30,218 nt of DNA from UBA6197 sp047638075 (GCF_047638075.1 NZ_JBLJBV010000039.1:1-30218), one strand, 5' to 3'; numbered from the stretch's first letter, positions 7,682 through 16,394 are shown. Notes: generated by a model not told the origin, from the letters alone. A program made the numbers and translations.

Positions 7682-7724
7682 CCAGACCATAGTCGCGGCG
7701 AAAGGGGTTTGGCCCTTCGTCTGG
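7682..7724. terminator. Weak hairpin between the MFS gene and pgi
   Basis: CCAGAC (7682-7687) pairs with GTCTGG (7719-7724), and an inner imperfect pair CGAAAGGG/CCCTTCG extends it. It lies between two converging genes and could serve both as terminator. There is no T-tract, so the support is weak. Confidence 0.3.
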
Positions 7725-7749
7725 ATCAATCTATTATCAGAGTGCTGGT

Positions 7750-9366
7750 TTATGTGCGGGTACGCAGCAAACGAAGCCGCGCAACCAGTTGGCGGGTAGA
7801 GCCGTCCTTACCTGCCGCATCAGCCTTGCCCTCCAGCACCGGGGTCAGGGCCACCGCCAGTTCCTTGCCCAGTTCAACCCCCCATTGGTCAAAGCTGTTG
7901 ATCCCAAGGATCACCCCTTCGACAAAGACGCGGTGTTCGTAAAGCGCGATAATTGCGCCCAGGATTTGCGGTGTGAGTTTGGGGTAAAGCAGTGTCGTTG
8001 ACGGGCGGTTGCCGGGAAAGACACGGTGGCGTGCCTGGCGGTCGCGCTCAGCCCCGGTCAGCCCCTTTGCCGCCATAAGTTCGGTCGCCTCGGCAAGCGA
8101 CCGGCCCCGCATCAGCGCCTCGGATTGGGCAAGGCAGTTGGCCGCAAGCAGCAGGTGTTGATGCGCAAGATCAGGCTCTTGCCCTTCGGCGGCCAGCAGG
8201 AATTCACATGGGATGATACGGGTGCCCTGATGGATGAGCTGGTAAAAGGCGTGCTGGCCATTCGTACCCGGTTCGCCCCAGACGACGGGGCCGGAGTTGT
8301 AGGGCAGATCACTGCCGTCCATTGCCACGCGCTTGCCGTTGCTTTCCATTTCAAGCTGTTGCAGGTAGGCGGGCAACCTTGCAAGGCGCTGGTCATAGGG
8401 CAGCACCGCGCGGGTCGCATAGCCACAGATCTGGTTGTGCCAGACCCCGGTCAGCGCCAGCAAAACCGGTAGATTCGTCTCAAACGGCGTGGTGCGGAAA
8501 TGGTCGTCCATTGCCCTCGCACCAGCCAGAGACTGCGAAAACCGCGCCGACCCCACCGCGATCATCAGCGCCAGCCCGATGGGCCCCCAGATCGAATAGC
8601 GCCCCCCGACCCAATCCTCAAAGCCAAAGACGCGAGAGGCGTCGATACCGAAGGCGCCTGTCTTGTCGGTCGCTGATGACAGGGCCGCAAATTGCGCCGC
8701 CGGGTCGGCCACCTTTGCCGCCATCCATTTGCGGGCGGTTTCGGCGTTGGTCATCGTCTCGATCGTGGTGAAGGTTTTAGAGGCGACAATTACCAGCGTC
8801 GTTTCTGGGTCAAGCCCGACCAGCGTGTCATGGATATGCGCGCCATCGACGTTCGAGACGAAATGGCAGCGCGGCCCATCGTGGTAATGCGCCAGCGCCA
8901 GCGTAGCCATGGCCGGGCCAAGGTCTGACCCGCCAATCCCGATATTGACGACATCGGTGATACGCCCGCCTTGCCCGGTAAACCGGCCTTCGCGGATATC
9001 TTCGGCAAAGCCCTGCATCCGCGCGTAGGTGGCGCGGACCGCAGGCATCACGTCCTGCCCGTTGACCAAAATTTCGCCATCGAGATTGCGCAGAGCAGTA
9101 TGCAGCACGGCCCGGCCTTCGGTCTCATTGATCTTGGCGCCAGTAAACATTGCCTCGCGGCGTTTCGTCAGGCCAGCTTTTTCCGCCAGCCGGATCAACA
9201 GGTTGCGCGCCTTGGCGTCGATGTTGGTTTTGGAATAGTCGAACAGGAACCCGTCGAATTGCGCGCTAAAGCCCGCAGCCCGGCCATCATGGGCGAAAAG
9301 ATCAAGGATCGGGCGGGCTTTTACAGCCTCATGGTGGTGGTGCAGATCGTCCCAGATGTTCAGCAT
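7750..9366 (-). CDS. pgi: Glucose-6-phosphate isomerase
   Basis: The enzyme interconverts glucose-6-phosphate and fructose-6-phosphate in the cytosol. At 538 residues it is the usual bacterial long form. Signatures are NIGIGGSDLGPAMATLAL, SKTFTTIETMTNAETARKW, the phosphoglucose isomerase pattern FEDWVGGRYSIWGPIGL, QQLEMESNGKRV with the catalytic glutamate, and SFDQWGVELGKELA with the C-terminal lysine. The start ATG at 9366 (MLNIWDDL) lies one base after the stop of pgl, so the genes are coupled; the open phase continues upstream to 9468 but that is inside pgl. In a cell using the Entner-Doudoroff pathway it lets fructose-6-phosphate be cycled back to glucose-6-phosphate, which fits its place in the zwf operon. 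Confidence 0.97.
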   Translation of the reverse strand: MLNIWDDLHHHHEAVKARPILDLFAHDGRAAGFSAQFDGFLFDYSKTNIDAKARNLLIRLAEKAGLTKRREAMFTGAKINETEGRAVLHTALRNLDGEILVNGQDVMPAVRATYARMQGFAEDIREGRFTGQGGRITDVVNIGIGGSDLGPAMATLALAHYHDGPRCHFVSNVDGAHIHDTLVGLDPETTLVIVASKTFTTIETMTNAETARKWMAAKVADPAAQFAALSSATDKTGAFGIDASRVFGFEDWVGGRYSIWGPIGLALMIAVGSARFSQSLAGARAMDDHFRTTPFETNLPVLLALTGVWHNQICGYATRAVLPYDQRLARLPAYLQQLEMESNGKRVAMDGSDLPYNSGPVVWGEPGTNGQHAFYQLIHQGTRIIPCEFLLAAEGQEPDLAHQHLLLAANCLAQSEALMRGRSLAEATELMAAKGLTGAERDRQARHRVFPGNRPSTTLLYPKLTPQILGAIIALYEHRVFVEGVILGINSFDQWGVELGKELAVALTPVLEGKADAAGKDGSTRQLVARLRLLRTRT

Positions 9367-9367
9367 G

Positions 9368-10039
9368 TCATTTTGCCCAATGGATGGTGGCGTGATCCAG
9401 CACAATGCGGATCGGGGCCTCATTCGGAGAAAGTTTCGCCGCGCGGTCAATCGCTTCGCGCTTTTCATCGCCGGTAATCAGCACATGAACGTGCATCGCG
9501 TCTTGCAACACCGGCGCGGTCAGGGTGATGCGCGGCTCGCCTGCGGCATCGGCACGCAGCGCCATCAGCACGGGTGCATCGGGGGACAATGCCTGTTCCA
9601 GATGATCGGCATCGGGAAAAAGGCTTGCAGTATGCATGTCCGCCCCCATCCCCAGCAGCAGAACCGAGATCGGCAAATGCGGCGCGATGCCTTCAGCCAA
9701 CGCCTCAAGCCGTTCCTCAGGGGTGGCCGCATCGGCGTAAAGCGGCACCAGTTGCGCCGGGGCCGCGCGTCCGCGCAACAGGCGTTCCCGAAGCAGCCTT
9801 GTATTGGAGCGGGGCGAGCCTTCGGGCACCCAGCGTTCATCATTCAGCAAAACCGCGATATTGGCCCAGTCAAGGTCCACCTCTGAGAGCAGGTCGAACA
9901 CCGACCCCGGCGTTGTGCCACCCGGCACCGACAGCGTGGCCCTGCCGTTTGCCCGCAGCGTCTCACCCAGTTCCGAAGCGATACGGTCTGCCAGACCCAG
10001 CATCAAAAATTCACGGTCGGGATATTCGATCAGGTTCAT
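9368..10039 (-). CDS. pgl: 6-phosphogluconolactonase
   Basis: This enzyme hydrolyses 6-phosphoglucono-1,5-lactone made by Zwf to 6-phosphogluconate. The 223-residue protein is of the DevB/NagB-like type: LSVPGGTTPGSVFDLL near residues 35-50, VLLNDERWVPEGSPRSN with the family DERWV motif, LLLGMGADMHTASLFPDAD in the centre and ITLTAPVLQDA near the C-terminus. The GMGxDxHTASLFP motif is usually written GMGEDGHTASLFP; here the Asp-Met pair is slightly different. The ATG at 10039 overlaps the zwf stop as ATGA and its own stop is one base before pgi, so all three genes form one translational chain. Confidence 0.95.
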   Translation of the reverse strand: MNLIEYPDREFLMLGLADRIASELGETLRANGRATLSVPGGTTPGSVFDLLSEVDLDWANIAVLLNDERWVPEGSPRSNTRLLRERLLRGRAAPAQLVPLYADAATPEERLEALAEGIAPHLPISVLLLGMGADMHTASLFPDADHLEQALSPDAPVLMALRADAAGEPRITLTAPVLQDAMHVHVLITGDEKREAIDRAAKLSPNEAPIRIVLDHATIHWAK

Positions 10040-11490
10040 TCGCGGATCTCCCTCCAGCGGCGGCCATCGCGGTGCAGCAACATCAACGCATCTTCCGGCC
10101 CTGATGAGCCTGCGTCATAGGACTGCGGGCGGTCGCCCCGCGCCTCCCATCCGGCGATGATCGGGTCAGTCCAGGCCCAGGCCGCCTCAACCTCATCGCC
10201 GCGCATGAACAGGGTCTGGTTGCCGCGGATCACATCCATGATCAGCCGTTCATACGCATCGGGAATATCTGTGCCCTCTTCGCCCAACGCCTCGGCAAAA
10301 GACATATCAAGCGGCACCTGCACAAGGCGCATGCCGCCCGGCCCCGGCTCCTTGATCATCACCTTGAGGTTCATCCCCTCATTCGGTTGCAGCCTGATCA
10401 CCAGCACGTTTTCACGCCAGCCTTCGGCATCGTCGAAAATCGAATGGGGTGGTTCCTTGAAGGTGATCGCAATTTCCGAGGCCCGCGCGCGCAGCCGCTT
10501 GCCGGTGCGCAGGTAGAAGGGCGTACCTGTCCAGCGCCAGTTGGCAACATGAACCTTCAGCGCAACGTAGCTTTCTGTCTTGCTGGCGGGGTTTTCGGCA
10601 TCAGCCAGATAACCGCCGTCTTCGCCGCGGGGCAGGTATTGGCCGCGCACGATATCTTCGTGCCCAACCGGATCAAGCGCGCGGATCACCTTCAGTTTTT
10701 CGTCGCGCACGGCATCCGGGTCAAAGTGATAGGGCGGCTCCATCGCAATCAGGCACAAAAGCTGCATCATATGGTTTTGCACCATGTCGCGCATCGCACC
10801 CGAACGGTCATAGTAGCTGCCGCGCCCACCCACACCGACGGTTTCGGCAACGGTAATCTGCACATGGTCAACGTATTGCGAATTCCACAGCGGCTCGAAC
10901 AGGATATTGGCAAAGCGCACAGCCATCAGGTTCTGCACGGTTTCCTTGCCCAGATAGTGGTCGATCCGGTAAATCTGCGCTTCGGTAAAATGTGCGGCCA
11001 GCGTGGCGTTCAGCGCACGCGCCGAGGCCAGATCGCGCCCAAAGGGTTTTTCCACCACGATCCGGCACTCAGGCGTGGCGATGGTATGTTTGTGCAGCCG
11101 GTTCGCAATGTCGCCAAATAACGACGGCGCAACCGAAAAGTAAAACGCCTGTACCGTATCGCTGCGCATTTTGGCCTTGAGTTCGGTCCAGCCGGTATCG
11201 CCTTTCACGTCAATCGCCACATAATCGAGGATGTTCACAAACGCGGCAATCTGGCTTTCGTCCCGCTTTGATGCGCCCACAAACTCTTCGATCGCGGCGG
11301 CAACCTGGGATCGGAACTCGGTCGTATCCATCTGTGAACGGGCAGCGCCGATAATACGGGCTGTGTCGGTAATCTGGCCTGCCAGAAAACGTCGGTATAA
11401 CCCCGGCAGTATCTTGCGGCGGGCCAAGTCGCCCGTGGCCCCAAAAATCACAAGGTCAAACGAATCGACTGGAATTACGCGCGAGACCAT
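10036..11490 (-). CDS. zwf: Glucose-6-phosphate 1-dehydrogenase
   Basis: This enzyme oxidises glucose-6-phosphate with NAD(P)+, the entry reaction to both the Entner-Doudoroff and pentose phosphate routes. The 484-residue protein has the Rossmann dinucleotide motif FGATGDLARRK (residues 16-26), VVEKPFGRD (146-153) and the substrate/catalytic signature RIDHYLGKE (175-183). The ATG at 11490 (MVSRVIPVDS) follows AGGGAA at a good distance; a TTG seven codons earlier is less likely. It is the first gene of zwf-pgl-pgi. A perfect 12-bp palindrome sits 27 bp upstream of the start, identical to one before edd, so expression is probably controlled by a repressor that senses a sugar or a pathway intermediate. 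Confidence 0.97.
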   Translation of the reverse strand: MVSRVIPVDSFDLVIFGATGDLARRKILPGLYRRFLAGQITDTARIIGAARSQMDTTEFRSQVAAAIEEFVGASKRDESQIAAFVNILDYVAIDVKGDTGWTELKAKMRSDTVQAFYFSVAPSLFGDIANRLHKHTIATPECRIVVEKPFGRDLASARALNATLAAHFTEAQIYRIDHYLGKETVQNLMAVRFANILFEPLWNSQYVDHVQITVAETVGVGGRGSYYDRSGAMRDMVQNHMMQLLCLIAMEPPYHFDPDAVRDEKLKVIRALDPVGHEDIVRGQYLPRGEDGGYLADAENPASKTESYVALKVHVANWRWTGTPFYLRTGKRLRARASEIAITFKEPPHSIFDDAEGWRENVLVIRLQPNEGMNLKVMIKEPGPGGMRLVQVPLDMSFAEALGEEGTDIPDAYERLIMDVIRGNQTLFMRGDEVEAAWAWTDPIIAGWEARGDRPQSYDAGSSGPEDALMLLHRDGRRWREIRE

Positions 11491-11516
11491 ATTTTGTTTC
11501 CCTGTTCGCAAGTTTT

Positions 11517-11528
11517 GTTAGCGCTAAC
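11517..11528. promoter_or_regulatory. Operator-like palindrome upstream of zwf
   Basis: GTTAGCGCTAAC is a perfect 12-bp palindrome placed 27-38 bp before the zwf ATG. The same 12 bases occur once more in this window, upstream of edd. The form, with a central CG and symmetric half sites, is typical of LacI-family operators. The position between promoter and start suits repression. Confidence 0.75.
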
Positions 11529-11693
11529 GCTTTCCTTTACTCCGCGATAGAAGAAAAGTCTAGCATCGGACCGCCCAATCAACCAGAGATCCCCACACCG
11601 CGCGCAATCCTCGCCAATGTCCTTTCTGTGTTAAGGGACGCGCAGACGTATCGCAAAGGCCGCTCACCCGCTAACGTCCCAGGGGCTAAAGGT

Positions 11694-12206
11694 TCAGCCA
11701 ATACCTGCGCGTGTCAACCAATCCCGCAAGGCCGCAGGTTCTGCGGCCACTTCCTCCGCCATACCACAGGTAAACTGCGCAAATTCGGACCGGGTTTCCA
11801 GTGGAACCGACAAAAGCACCGGAAGGCCGTTCGCCAGCGCCCATCCAATCAATCCCCGACAGCCGCGTCCCGCAGCCTCTTGTCGTCCGAATTTATTGAG
11901 TATCATCAGCGACGCCGGATCAGCGCCATCCGCACCTGCCTCCAGTTGCCGCTCGACCCAGCCCACCGCCTGCTCCAATGCACCCGGGTCCAGTTTGCAG
12001 CCGCTCGAGCCCTTACCCAAGGGCTGCGACAGCGCAACCCGCACGCCACCTGGCAACAACCGCAGCGCCATATCGCACGGGCCCAGCGTATCGTCGTCTT
12101 GCACCATCCCGACCAGGGATACCCCCCCCAAGACGAGCTCCTGCGCCAGATGGGCCAGCATCCGGTCAGCCTCACCGCGCTGTTCCATGCAAATATAACC
12201 CAGCAC
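11694..12206 (-). CDS. DUF2478 family protein (putative nucleotide-binding)
   Basis: This ~170-residue protein resembles the DUF2478 family, which is found in proteobacteria, often beside molybdate transport or other metal genes, and is thought to be a P-loop-like protein. Visible features are GEADRMLAHLAQELVLGGVS near the N-terminus, GMVQDDD, CDMALRLLPGG, and SLMILNKFGRQEAAGRGCRG in the centre, the best-conserved stretch. The start is uncertain: GTG at 12206 (VLGYICMEQRG) gives the family's usual N-terminus and is preceded by AAGGGACGGCAGG. The open phase continues upstream to 12305. No molybdate genes are visible here, so its role is not indicated by context. I place the family with moderate confidence. 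Confidence 0.7.
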   Translation of the reverse strand: MLGYICMEQRGEADRMLAHLAQELVLGGVSLVGMVQDDDTLGPCDMALRLLPGGVRVALSQPLGKGSSGCKLDPGALEQAVGWVERQLEAGADGADPASLMILNKFGRQEAAGRGCRGLIGWALANGLPVLLSVPLETRSEFAQFTCGMAEEVAAEPAALRDWLTRAGIG

Positions 12207-12361
12207 CCTGCCGTCCCTTCGTCGAAGACTCACCAGATCAATCAACCTCAGTCGACCCAGGCCGTCAAGCGTGCTGCAAACCCCAAAACCCCCAACAGCC
12301 ACCAACCCGACACCATATCAGCGCCAACCCAAAACCCTGCAAATGATGCGCTTTTTTTTGG

Positions 12362-12394
12362 CGAAAAATACTTCCGCCGGAGGCTCCTGCCGGC
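12362..12394 (-). terminator. Intrinsic terminator after the rlmI/PIN genes
   Basis: On minus, GCCGGCAGG-AG-CCTCCGGC (12394-12376) folds into an eight-pair stem with one bulge and is followed by GGAAGTATTTTT. It begins 17 bp after the stop of the PIN gene. A similar GC-rich stem followed by TATTTTT occurs often between genes in Rhodobacteraceae, as far as I recall. Confidence 0.6.
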
Positions 12395-12410
12395 ACCGCC
12401 AGAGACTCCC

Positions 12411-12953
12411 TCAGGCTGTTAACGCCTTTCCAAGGCGCGGCAGGCGCGCGCGCTTCAAGAGGGGTCGCAAGGGTTGCGGTTGCTGCGAAAGCCGCTCGGC
12501 CTCGGCGCGCACGGCCTCAACTATACGCGCGACGGGTTCGGGATCGCGTGACCATAACTCCCATAAGAAACCGTCCGGATCGCGCCGCGCAACCCCTTCT
12601 TCGGCCAGCACCCCACGCGGAAAATCGGCGGCGTTTACCGTAAGGATCGCATCGGCATGGCCTGCAACCGCACATGCCAGAACGTGGATGTCGTTTTCAT
12701 CAGGCAGGTGCAGGCGCGCCTCCAACCCGGGTCTCGCCGCTACCATCGCTGCGGGAAACATGGCCTTCAACGCTGCGATTTCTCCCCGCGCAACGACTTC
12801 TGCCACCGGGCCCAGCTTGCGCGTTGCGCGCGCCCATTCTTCCAAAATCCGCGCGGACCACAGCGGCGTATAAAGACCCGCCCGTGCGACGCCGATCAGG
12901 ATTTCGCGCAATACCGTGGGGTAAAGAACGCAAGCATCCAGAACCGCCTTCAT
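12411..12953 (-). CDS. PIN-domain protein (putative ribonuclease)
   Basis: This 180-residue protein has a PIN fold, a Mg2+-dependent nuclease domain. Acidic positions are where expected: Asp6 in VLDACVLYP, Glu39 in ILEEWARA, Asp85/Asp88 in LPDENDIHVLA and Asp110 in VNAADFP. The C-terminal 40 residues (from about 140) are helical and basic, ending KRARLPRLGKALTA. The start codon ATG at 12953 (or 12956) overlaps the rlmI stop, so the two are co-translated. PIN proteins are often toxins, but no small antitoxin gene is adjacent. Coupling to an rRNA methyltransferase gene suggests an RNA-processing role; that is inference. Confidence 0.82.
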   Translation of the reverse strand: MKAVLDACVLYPTVLREILIGVARAGLYTPLWSARILEEWARATRKLGPVAEVVARGEIAALKAMFPAAMVAARPGLEARLHLPDENDIHVLACAVAGHADAILTVNAADFPRGVLAEEGVARRDPDGFLWELWSRDPEPVARIVEAVRAEAERLSQQPQPLRPLLKRARLPRLGKALTA

Positions 12954-14179
12954 CATCCATCCAGCCGAAAGAACAGCGCCTTCAGATATCCGCTTTCCGC
13001 CAGTTGCGGCAACACCGGATGGTCCGGCCCGGCCGATCCAGTATGGATCAACTGCCCACGCCGCCCGCCCCGGCCAATACCGCGCGCGCTGGCGTTGCGA
13101 AAATGCGCCAGATCGGCCGCGTGCGAACACGAACACAGCACCAGATAACCCCCGGGCGCCACCAGCGGCGCCGCCAGACGCGCGATCCTTTCATAGGCCC
13201 GCAGCCCCGCCTCCAACGCGGCTTTTGACGGGGCAAAGGCGGGCGGGTCACAGACCACAAGGTCAAACCGTGCGCCCTCGGCGGCCAACGCCTCAAGCGC
13301 CGCAAAGGCATCGCCCTGACGCGAGGTCAGACGGTCCGCCGCCCCCATCGCATCCGCCCCCGCCTCGGCCAGCGCCAGCGCGGGCGCAGACCCGTCAACC
13401 GCCACCGCGCTTTCAGCCCCTGCCGCCAATGCCGCCAACGCAAAGCCACCCACATGCGAAAATACGTCCAGTACCCGCGCCCCTTTGGCCAGACGCGCGG
13501 CAAAGGCATGGTTCGGGCGCTGATCGAAGAACAGCCCGGTTTTCTGCCCGCCCAGCAGATTGGCCATATAGACCGCGCCATTCATCGGCACCTGCACCGG
13601 CCCCGCCAAAACGCCCGAGAGCAGAACCGTTTCCTCATTCAGCCCTTCCAGACTGCGCGACCGCCCCGAGGCGTTCTTCACGATCGCCGTCACCCCGGTC
13701 ACATCGCTCAGCGCGCCCGCCAACGCGTCAAGATGCGCCTCGGCCCAGGCGGCATTGGGTTGAATGACGGCCGCATCGCCAAACCGGTCAATGATGACGC
13801 CGGGCAGCCCATCAGCCTCGGCATGGACCAGCCGGTAAAAGGGCGCATCATATAGCCGTTCGCGAAGGTGGAGGGCGCGGGTCAGGCGCGCAGAAAGCCA
13901 ATCCCGGTCAATCACAGCCTCGGGGTTACGGTCCAACATCCGTGCGATGATCTTGGATTTGGTGTTGACGCACACCAGGCCCAAGGGCCGACGGTCGGCG
14001 TCTTCCAACACCGCCAATGCACCGGGGGCCAGTGCCTGGGTGCGCCGATCAGTGACCAACTCATCCGCATAAACCCACGGGAAACCATGGCGGATCGCGC
14101 GCGCCTCGGCCTTTGGACGCAACCGCACCACAGGGCGGGCAGGGGGCGACAAGGTTTGGCTGATGTCAGATTCGGTCAT
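12953..14179 (-). CDS. rlmI: SAM-dependent 23S rRNA cytosine methyltransferase (RlmI-like)
   Basis: This 408-residue enzyme has the RlmI architecture. An N-terminal PUA-like RNA-binding domain spans about 15-95 (VRLRPKAEARAIRHGFPWVY). An EEHEE linker follows, then a Rossmann methyltransferase with VLDVFSHVGGFALAALAAGA as the SAM-binding motif I and VAVDGSAPAL as motif II. LVVCDPPAFAPSK is the catalytic motif IV and YLVLCSCSH carries the motif-VI cysteine. RlmI methylates C5 of a cytidine in 23S rRNA (C1962 in E. coli); the exact target here is assumed. The start ATG at 14179 has only a weak ribosome binding site. It shares the intergenic region with edd, which runs the other way. Confidence 0.9.
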   Translation of the reverse strand: MTESDISQTLSPPARPVVRLRPKAEARAIRHGFPWVYADELVTDRRTQALAPGALAVLEDADRRPLGLVCVNTKSKIIARMLDRNPEAVIDRDWLSARLTRALHLRERLYDAPFYRLVHAEADGLPGVIIDRFGDAAVIQPNAAWAEAHLDALAGALSDVTGVTAIVKNASGRSRSLEGLNEETVLLSGVLAGPVQVPMNGAVYMANLLGGQKTGLFFDQRPNHAFAARLAKGARVLDVFSHVGGFALAALAAGAESAVAVDGSAPALALAEAGADAMGAADRLTSRQGDAFAALEALAAEGARFDLVVCDPPAFAPSKAALEAGLRAYERIARLAAPLVAPGGYLVLCSCSHAADLAHFRNASARGIGRGGRRGQLIHTGSAGPDHPVLPQLAESGYLKALFFRLDG

Positions 14180-14339
14180 TGGGTTGGGCTTTCACTAATA
14201 AGGGCGCCGCCCCCTCTAGCCCGATCACGGGGCAAGTGCAAAGGGTGCCATATCCTGTATAAAGGCGAGGGGACCATAGGCTATTCCCCCAAACCGAAAA
14301 AGGCACCACCGGCGTGGTTTATGGGGTGGGGATTGCATT

Positions 14340-14351
14340 GTTAGCGCTAAC
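14340..14351. promoter_or_regulatory. Operator-like palindrome upstream of edd
   Basis: GTTAGCGCTAAC, identical to the zwf site, lies 51-62 bp before the edd start and is extended identically on one side (TTGTTAGCGCTAAC in both). Two exact copies of a 12-mer palindrome in front of functionally linked operons are unlikely by chance. A further short palindrome GTTAAC follows at 14359-14364. Confidence 0.75.
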
Positions 14352-14401
14352 CATGTATGTTAACCTCAACAACACGCCCCCAACCTGCCCGAGGAACCCC
14401 G

Positions 14402-16207
14402 ATGCCCTTGCACCCCGTGATCGATCGCGTCACCGACCGTATCCGCAGCCGCTCTGCCCAAAGCCGGGCCGAGTATCTGGCGCGGATCCGCGCAGCAGGC
14501 GATGCGGGGCCGGCGCGCGGCCATCTGACTTGCGGCAATCAGGCCCACGCGTACGCCGCCATGACCACCGACAAACCCGCCCTTGCCGCCGGACGCGCGC
14601 CAAATCTGGGCATCGTCACGGCCTATAATGACATGCTTTCCGCGCATCAGCCGTTTGAGACATATCCCGATCTGATCCGCAAGGCAGCCCGTGCCGCCGG
14701 GGCCACGGCACAGGTTGCGGGTGGCGTTCCGGCCATGTGCGATGGCGTAACCCAGGGGCAACCCGGAATGGAGCTGTCGCTTTTTTCGCGTGACGTGATC
14801 GCGCTGGCGGCGGGCGTGGCGCTAAGCCACAACACTTTTGACGCCGCCGTGTTTCTTGGCGTCTGCGACAAGATCGTGCCGGGGCTGGTGATGGCGGCGG
14901 CTACTTTCGGCCATGTTCCCGCAGTGTTTCTTCCTGCCGGGCCCATGACCTCGGGGCTACCCAACGATGAAAAGGCAAAGGTGCGCCAGCTTTATGCCAC
15001 CGGCGAGATCGGGCGCGAGGAACTTATGGCCGCTGAAATGGCCAGCTATCACGGGCCGGGCACCTGCACCTTTTACGGCACCGCCAATACCAATCAGATG
15101 CTGATGGAGTTCATGGGCCTGCATCTGCCCGGCGCTTCTTTCGTCAATCCCGGCACACCGCTGCGCGAGGCGCTGACCATGGCCGGCGCGAAACGCGCAA
15201 GCGAAATTACCGCGCTGGGGAACGATTACCGCCCGGCAGGGGAAATCCTTGATGAGCGGGCATTTGTGAACGGGTTGGTAGGCTTGATGGCGACGGGCGG
15301 GTCAACCAATCTTGTGCTGCATTTGCCGGCAATGGCGCGGGCCGCCGGAATTTTGCTGGATCTGGAGGATTTCGATGCCGTATCCGATGCGGTGCCCCTG
15401 ATGGCCAAGGTTTACCCCAACAGCCTGGCTGATGTGAATCACTTCCATGCGGCAGGTGGGCTTGGATTTTTGATCGGGCAATTGCTGGACGCGGGGTTTT
15501 TGCATGCCGACGCGCGCACAATCGCCGGTGACGGTCTGGCGCGCTATGCACGCGAACCCAAACTGATCGACGGAGAGCTGGTCTGGCAGGACGGCCCCCG
15601 CGAAAGCCTCAATGACCGTATCTTGCGCCCCGCTGCCAGCCCGTTTGCGCCGTCTGGCGGCTTGAAACAACTTGACGGCAACCTTGGGCGCGGCGTCATC
15701 AAGATCTCATCCGTGGCCCCCGAACGCCGGATAACCGAGGCCCCCGCCCGTATTTTCCATGACCAGAATGAGGTTAAAGCCGCCTTTCAGCGTGGTGAAT
15801 TCACTGCGGACACGATCGTTGTGGTGCGTTTTCAAGGCCCTCGCGCCAACGGGATGCCAGAGCTGCATTCGCTGACGCCCACCCTTTCGGTGCTTCAGGA
15901 ACGCGGATTAAAAGTGGCGCTGATCACTGATGGCCGTATGTCGGGCGCCTCGGGCAAGGTTCCCGCCGCAATCCACGTCAGCCCCGAAGCGGCAGACGGT
16001 GGCCCCCTCGCCCGGCTGCAAGATGGCGATATCATTCGACTGGATGCTATAATCGGCCGGATCGACTGCCTGACAGAAGGGTTTGCCGACCGGGAACCCG
16101 TGGTGGCTGACCTCTTGGCCAACAGCCACGGCATTGGACGAGAGCTTTTCGAGGTGTTCCGGCGCAATGTTGGCCCTGCGACCGATGGCGCGTCGGTGGT
16201 GCTTTGA
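14402..16207 (+). CDS. edd: 6-phosphogluconate dehydratase
   Basis: This is the first committed enzyme of the Entner-Doudoroff pathway, converting 6-phosphogluconate to KDPG with an iron-sulfur cluster. The 601-residue length is normal. Cysteines at 113 (MCDGVTQGQPGMELSLFSRD, residues 112-131), 155 (FLGVCDKIVPG) and 222 (GPGTCTFYGTANTNQ) fit the IlvD/Edd cluster ligands. LITDGRMSGASGKVPAAIHV near residue 510 is the C-terminal family signature. The ATG at 14402 is chosen because GAGGAA lies just before it and the product begins MPLHPVIDRVTDRI as in relatives; the open phase extends upstream to 14357. It is monocistronic, ending in a strong terminator; eda, which often follows edd, is not here. 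Confidence 0.97.
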   Translation: MPLHPVIDRVTDRIRSRSAQSRAEYLARIRAAGDAGPARGHLTCGNQAHAYAAMTTDKPALAAGRAPNLGIVTAYNDMLSAHQPFETYPDLIRKAARAAGATAQVAGGVPAMCDGVTQGQPGMELSLFSRDVIALAAGVALSHNTFDAAVFLGVCDKIVPGLVMAAATFGHVPAVFLPAGPMTSGLPNDEKAKVRQLYATGEIGREELMAAEMASYHGPGTCTFYGTANTNQMLMEFMGLHLPGASFVNPGTPLREALTMAGAKRASEITALGNDYRPAGEILDERAFVNGLVGLMATGGSTNLVLHLPAMARAAGILLDLEDFDAVSDAVPLMAKVYPNSLADVNHFHAAGGLGFLIGQLLDAGFLHADARTIAGDGLARYAREPKLIDGELVWQDGPRESLNDRILRPAASPFAPSGGLKQLDGNLGRGVIKISSVAPERRITEAPARIFHDQNEVKAAFQRGEFTADTIVVVRFQGPRANGMPELHSLTPTLSVLQERGLKVALITDGRMSGASGKVPAAIHVSPEAADGGPLARLQDGDIIRLDAIIGRIDCLTEGFADREPVVADLLANSHGIGRELFEVFRRNVGPATDGASVVL

Positions 16208-16298
16208 AATGATGCGGCGCTGCGGGCAAGCCAGTGCGATATATGGGAAAAACCGTCTTTGCCCTCCCGGGCCATTCCTTAGCCGACGATGAACACGC

Positions 16299-16333
16299 AA
16301 AACACCTACCAAGTAATTCTTGGTAGGTGTTTT
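16299..16333. terminator. Bidirectional intrinsic terminator between edd and the DEAD-box gene
   Basis: A perfect 15-bp stem, AAAACACCTACCAAG, loop TAATT, CTTGGTAGGTGTTTT, sits between two converging genes. The A-run at one foot and T-run at the other make it work in both directions. Confidence 0.93.
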
Positions 16334-16394
16334 ACTTTGGTTCAGACCTCTTGCAGGATTTCGGATCCTTGTTCTTGGGGTGGCTACCTAGGCA

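Noticed and set aside
12411..12953. PIN gene as a VapC-type toxin
   Set aside because: No small antitoxin gene precedes it; the upstream gene is rlmI, overlapping its start.
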